Positions 6,573 to 9,113 of a DNA stretch of 9,113 nucleotides are shown piece by piece. Source of the DNA: Candidatus Uhrbacteria bacterium RIFCSPLOWO2_02_FULL_49_11 (GTDB lineage Bacteria > Patescibacteriota > Patescibacteriia > 2-02-FULL-49-11); assembly GCA_001791465.1 (NCBI GenBank), contig MGER01000026.1, positions 1,362 to 10,474 on the forward strand, given 5' to 3'. The notes below the pieces were generated by a model that had not been told where the DNA came from, did no database searches, and saw nothing but the letters and a program-made list of their open reading frames with translations. The position numbers were made by a program, and so were the translations under genes. How positions within the stretch are numbered: position 1 is the first letter of the stretch; each line of letters starts with the position of its first letter.

Positions 6573-7071
6573 GCATTATAAGAGATGCCAGGACAATGAA
6601 CAATACAGATGCGAGCGTAGTCAATACGACATATATTGCCGTCATTTTTATATTTATTACTCCCGAACCGTTATGGGTGATCAACTCCCCCATCCATGCA
6701 ATCACGCCCGCCGTACCTGCGGCCGCGCTTATGTTCACGAAAATATGGAACCTGCGCCCGACAACTTCAAACACCCATAGCGCGCATAAAAGCTGCAAAG
6801 TGACCAAAGGCGCAGCGGGATATGCCGCGACATCATGATAAATGCCCACAATAAACAGCCACGCAAGCGTATACGACATACTTGCGTATTTTCGCAACGC
6901 AAGGATACTCGCGAGTGCGAACGAAATAAGGCTTAGAGGGTAGGGGAAGAGTGAAGATAAAAACAAGACCATAAAAGCGCCAGCAATCCCCCACGCGAAG
7001 AAAAACAGTTTCTGAAAAAGACGTTTCTCTTTTCCTTTATTGGCTCCCCTTAAGTACTGCAACAAAGGCAT
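6532..7071 (-). CDS. mreD: MreD-like rod-shape membrane protein
   Basis: This is a small, very hydrophobic protein of 179 residues from ATG 7071, with five to six predicted membrane helices (about 21-41, 42-59, 66-83, 87-104, 113-130, 143-167). It ends in a basic tail, LFRFRYAT. MreD sequences diverge strongly, so the call rests on length (usually 160-190), topology and position between mreC and mrdA. MreD is thought to modulate MreC binding to PBP2 in the elongasome. The reading frame stays open upstream to a TTG at 7098, which would overlap mreC by 62 nt; the ATG overlaps it by 35 nt and is preferred. The tail overlaps the start of mrdA. Overlaps on both sides imply translational coupling within one transcript. 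A basic, charged N-terminus (RGANKGKEKR) precedes the first helix. Confidence 0.8.
   Translation of the reverse strand: MPLLQYLRGANKGKEKRLFQKLFFFAWGIAGAFMVLFLSSLFPYPLSLISFALASILALRKYASMSYTLAWLFIVGIYHDVAAYPAAPLVTLQLLCALWVFEVVGRRFHIFVNISAAAGTAGVIAWMGELITHNGSGVINIKMTAIYVVLTTLASVLFIVLASLIMHVVEKLFRFRYAT
6575..6603 (-). promoter_or_regulatory. Possible internal promoter for mrdA inside mreD
   Basis: On the minus strand a perfect TATAAT (6575-6580) lies 17 bp after TTGTTC (6598-6603), which matches only the first half of the -35 consensus. The expected start, near 6568, falls after ATG 6572 but before ATG 6542. If the promoter is used, it would favour the shorter PBP2. A chance match within coding sequence is quite possible. 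Confidence 0.25.
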
Positions 7072-7822
7072 AATCAGCAATGGAAATGGATTGCTCAATG
7101 AGCGCTGATTGGAATGGCGCGCTTTTATCGGTCTCTAACGCAGTTACATGACCAATCGTGAGATTACGCGGTATGCGCTCATCGCTTCCCGCAGTGACCA
7201 CCAGGTGGCCAACCAACAGCTCCATCCCTTGAGGAATAAAATCAAGCATAAGCGCTCCCCGGCGGCTTCGCACAATGCCTTCCTCGCTGCCGCCGCCTGC
7301 CAAAGTTGCCGCAAGCGACACATCGGCATCAGTCAATAACGCGACGGTCGCGCGGTCATTTGCGGCGTCCACCACCCTCCCTATTATTATGCCGCTCCCC
7401 ACCACCACCGCATCGCCCGTAGCGATCCCCTCCCGCAACCCTTTATCAATGGTAATGCGGGTGCGGCTTAGATTAGCGTAATTCACAATTTTCGCAACCA
7501 CCTGTTCGACGCGGTACGTAGTATGTATGCCGAGAAGCTCGCGAAGTTCCGCATTGTCCTCCAAGCAGGATTCCGCATCCTGCACTTGCTGATAAAACCC
7601 CTGAACCGTACTGCGCAGCGCGTCCCGTTCCTTGATCACTGCATCGCGTTCCTTAAACCATTGTCGGACTGTAAAGGAACGCGACATAAAAAAACGCTCA
7701 AGCGGGTTTAGAGCTCCCTGGAAGAGCCGGGTAAGCGGATCAAGCGCATGAAAAAAAAGAAGAAACGTAAATACGCATCCGCCCACAATTGCCCACAGCA
7801 AATTTCGCGATGATGATGCCAT
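7037..7822 (-). CDS. mreC: Rod-shape-determining protein MreC
   Basis: MreC is a bitopic scaffold that links cytoplasmic MreB to PBP2 and activates it outside the membrane. The 261-residue protein has one N-terminal membrane helix (about 7-25). A charged coiled-coil follows (about 52-96), ending in the family motif NAELRELLGI (90-99). Then come the two beta-barrel subdomains: DKGLREGIATGDAVV (126-140), GIIIGRVV (144-151), GSEEGIVRSRRGAL (178-191) and PRNLTIGHV (218-226) are all family-typical. The length is normal. ATG 7822 lies 3 nt beyond the mreB stop with no Shine-Dalgarno motif, so translation probably depends on mreB reading through. The 3' end overlaps mreD. Identification is secure from sequence and position together. 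Confidence 0.94.
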   Translation of the reverse strand: MASSSRNLLWAIVGGCVFTFLLFFHALDPLTRLFQGALNPLERFFMSRSFTVRQWFKERDAVIKERDALRSTVQGFYQQVQDAESCLEDNAELRELLGIHTTYRVEQVVAKIVNYANLSRTRITIDKGLREGIATGDAVVVGSGIIIGRVVDAANDRATVALLTDADVSLAATLAGGGSEEGIVRSRRGALMLDFIPQGMELLVGHLVVTAGSDERIPRNLTIGHVTALETDKSAPFQSALIEQSISIADYAFVAVLKGSQ

Positions 7823-7825
7823 ATA

Positions 7826-8866
7826 TTACTCAGTAGTCAGAGGCACGAGCAATGGCTGATACTCTTTAATATTTTCAAGAATTATTCCAGTCCCCCGCGC
7901 CACGCACGTGAGCGGATCGTCAACCATAAAAGTGCGAATGCCGGTCTCCGCCATGATAAGTTCCGGCAGCCCTTTCAACAATGCGCCACCGCCGCTTAAG
8001 GCAATGCCCCGTTCGTATATGTCGGACACGAGCTCCGGGGGAGTCAGCTCCACCGTCGCGGTGATATTCTCAAGCAGCAAATGCACCGTGCGACTTAACG
8101 CGTCCCTCACCTGCGCATCATTCAGCGACACTTCTTTCGGCAAGCCGGTGAGCAAATCCCTGCCGCGAATCTTCATAAATCTCGGTTCGACAGAAGGATG
8201 TGCGGAACCAAGCGATACCTTCACCGTTTCCGCCGTTTTATCGCCGATCAACACGTTAAAATTATCCCGCACATACTGGATAATGTCTGACGTAAGTTCA
8301 TCGCCCGCAATGCGCAGGCTTCGCCAGTTCACCACTCCCGCCAACGAAATGACGGCGATCTCAGTCGTGCCTCCGCCTATGTCCACCACCATATTCCCTG
8401 CCGCTTCATGGATAGGCAGACGCGCCCCGATCGCCGCGGCCATAGGCTCCTCCACCAGATAGACTCTGCGCGCGCCTGCGGAGAGCGCGGCGTCTTCTAC
8501 CGCTTTTTTCTCCACTTCGGTGACATCAAGCGGTATGCCGATCACCACCAGAGGGCGCGGCACGAGAGAAAATCCATCTTGGTGCACTTTATCGATAAAA
8601 TACCGCAACATGCGTTCAGTCGCCTCAAAGTCCGAAATGATGCCATCCACGAGTGGCCGCGTCGCGATAATATGCGGAGGAGTTTTCCCTATCATCTTTT
8701 TCGCGTCATCCCCCACCGCCACAATTTGATTATTCCGCGTATTGACCGCCACCACCGACGGTTCATTAATCACAATCCCTTTCTCCCGTACATACACCAG
8801 CGTGTTTGCGGTGCCCAAATCAATCCCTAAATCATGTGAAAATTTTCCCAATATGCCATCAAACAT
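7826..8866 (-). CDS. mreB: Rod-shape-determining protein MreB, actin-like
   Basis: MreB forms ATP-dependent filaments under the membrane and directs the lateral wall-synthesis complex. The 346 residues match the family length and contain every actin-fold signature. These are phosphate-1 DLGTANTLVYV (16-26), EEPMAAAIGA (139-148), phosphate-2 VDIGGGTTE (161-169) and GDE (188-190) after the LRIAG strand. The adenosine motif GIALSGGGALLKGL (287-300) and DDPLTCVARGTG (316-327) complete the set. The N-terminus MFDGILGKFSHDLGIDLG is family-typical, which fixes the start at ATG 8866. No Shine-Dalgarno motif lies in the 10 nt separating it from the upstream proS stop, so it is probably expressed from a transcript entering from proS. 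It heads the mreB-mreC-mreD-mrdA series. Confidence is very high. Confidence 0.97.
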   Translation of the reverse strand: MFDGILGKFSHDLGIDLGTANTLVYVREKGIVINEPSVVAVNTRNNQIVAVGDDAKKMIGKTPPHIIATRPLVDGIISDFEATERMLRYFIDKVHQDGFSLVPRPLVVIGIPLDVTEVEKKAVEDAALSAGARRVYLVEEPMAAAIGARLPIHEAAGNMVVDIGGGTTEIAVISLAGVVNWRSLRIAGDELTSDIIQYVRDNFNVLIGDKTAETVKVSLGSAHPSVEPRFMKIRGRDLLTGLPKEVSLNDAQVRDALSRTVHLLLENITATVELTPPELVSDIYERGIALSGGGALLKGLPELIMAETGIRTFMVDDPLTCVARGTGIILENIKEYQPLLVPLTTE

Positions 8867-8876
8867 AGAGAAGATA

Positions 8877-9113
8877 TTATTTAACCAGTTTTTTTAACAC
8901 CTCATCACGTGCGGCAAAAGATACATTTTTTTGGTTCCTATATTTCATTTCAACTTGCCCATTCGTCTTTTCGCTTATCACCAACCGCAGCGGCAAACCG
9001 ATAAGGTCGGCGTCTTTCAATTTTTCACCGCTCGAAACTGATCTTTCATCGAATAACACCTCTATGCCAGCATTCTGCAGCGACCGATACATCTCCTCAC
9101 CTGCCCTGATCAC
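8877..9113 (-). CDS. proS: Prolyl-tRNA synthetase, C-terminal anticodon-binding domain (5' part outside window)
   Basis: Only the last 78 codons are visible. The first visible codon is GTG and is internal, not a start. The fragment is the end of a class II aminoacyl-tRNA synthetase anticodon-binding domain. The order AGEEMYRSLQNAGIEVLFDE, then a GEKLKDADLIGLPLRLVI block, then VEMKYRNQ and a final helix matches bacterial ProRS. There, the family shows D-R-x-x-x-x-G-x-K-x-x-D-x-x-L-I-G-x-P followed by an acidic, lysine/arginine-containing strand. HisRS and ThrRS share the fold but fit this pattern less well. The enzyme charges tRNA-Pro in the cytoplasm. It ends 10 nt before mreB, suggesting co-transcription with the cell-shape genes. 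The catalytic core lies outside the window, so completeness cannot be judged. Confidence 0.88.
   Translation of the reverse strand: MIRAGEEMYRSLQNAGIEVLFDERSVSSGEKLKDADLIGLPLRLVISEKTNGQVEMKYRNQKNVSFAARDEVLKKLVK

Noticed and set aside
7072..7098. TTG start for mreD at 7098
   Set aside because: It would overlap mreC by 62 nt with no ribosome-binding site; ATG 7071 gives a normal length and a smaller overlap.
7908..8462. 184-codon plus-strand open frame opposite mreB
   Set aside because: It is fully antisense to mreB, which has all family motifs; the predicted protein is low-complexity Ser/Pro-rich with no domain and no start signal.
8408..8830. 140-codon plus-strand open frame opposite the 5' half of mreB
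   Set aside because: Antisense shadow of a conserved gene; the His/Arg-rich product reflects the codon pattern of the other strand.

Overview
The window shows a compact bacterial chromosome segment with nine protein genes, eight on the minus strand and one on the plus strand. Genes are tightly packed, several overlap, and all use the standard bacterial code. None of the starts has a convincing Shine-Dalgarno motif. The divergent PRPP synthase, the membrane-anchored PEGA-domain protein and the gene order point to a member of the candidate phyla radiation (Patescibacteria, Parcubacteria-like). That placement is inference; there is no rRNA or marker tree here to prove it.

Layout. At the right edge, minus strand, is the C-terminal anticodon-binding end of prolyl-tRNA synthetase (8877-9113, cut by the window). 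It is followed within 10 nt by mreB, then mreC (3 nt gap), mreD (overlapping mreC) and mrdA/PBP2 (overlapping mreD). This is the classical rod-shape and lateral-wall elongation cluster. After a 69-nt AT-rich gap holding five degenerate heptamer repeats comes an RmlA-like sugar-1-phosphate nucleotidylyltransferase, probably making activated sugars for the cell surface. No rodA follows mrdA. The single plus-strand gene (2219-3553), a PEGA-domain membrane-anchored protein, converges on the RmlA-like gene.

The 226-nt convergent gap (3554-3779) is the least explained part of the window. It holds a GC-rich element of about 208 nt built from nested inverted repeats: a 10-bp outer stem, a 7-bp stem, a 14-bp stem with one mismatch, and two strong hairpins in the head. 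It could be a structured RNA or a small non-autonomous repeat element.

Left of the PEGA gene, a 172-nt divergent region drives the PEGA gene rightward and a divergent prs (ribose-phosphate pyrophosphokinase) leftward. Downstream of prs, on the same strand, is an S41 carboxy-terminal processing protease with its own strong extended -10 promoter. It is truncated at its C-terminus by the left window edge. The best promoters upstream of prs and of the protease lie 6 nt from a possible start codon, which suggests leaderless transcripts.

Functionally, most of the window concerns the cell envelope: MreB filaments, MreC and MreD organise PBP2 transpeptidation, RmlA supplies nucleotide sugars, the S41 protease processes envelope proteins, and the PEGA protein is surface-anchored. 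ProS and Prs are housekeeping genes embedded in this setting.
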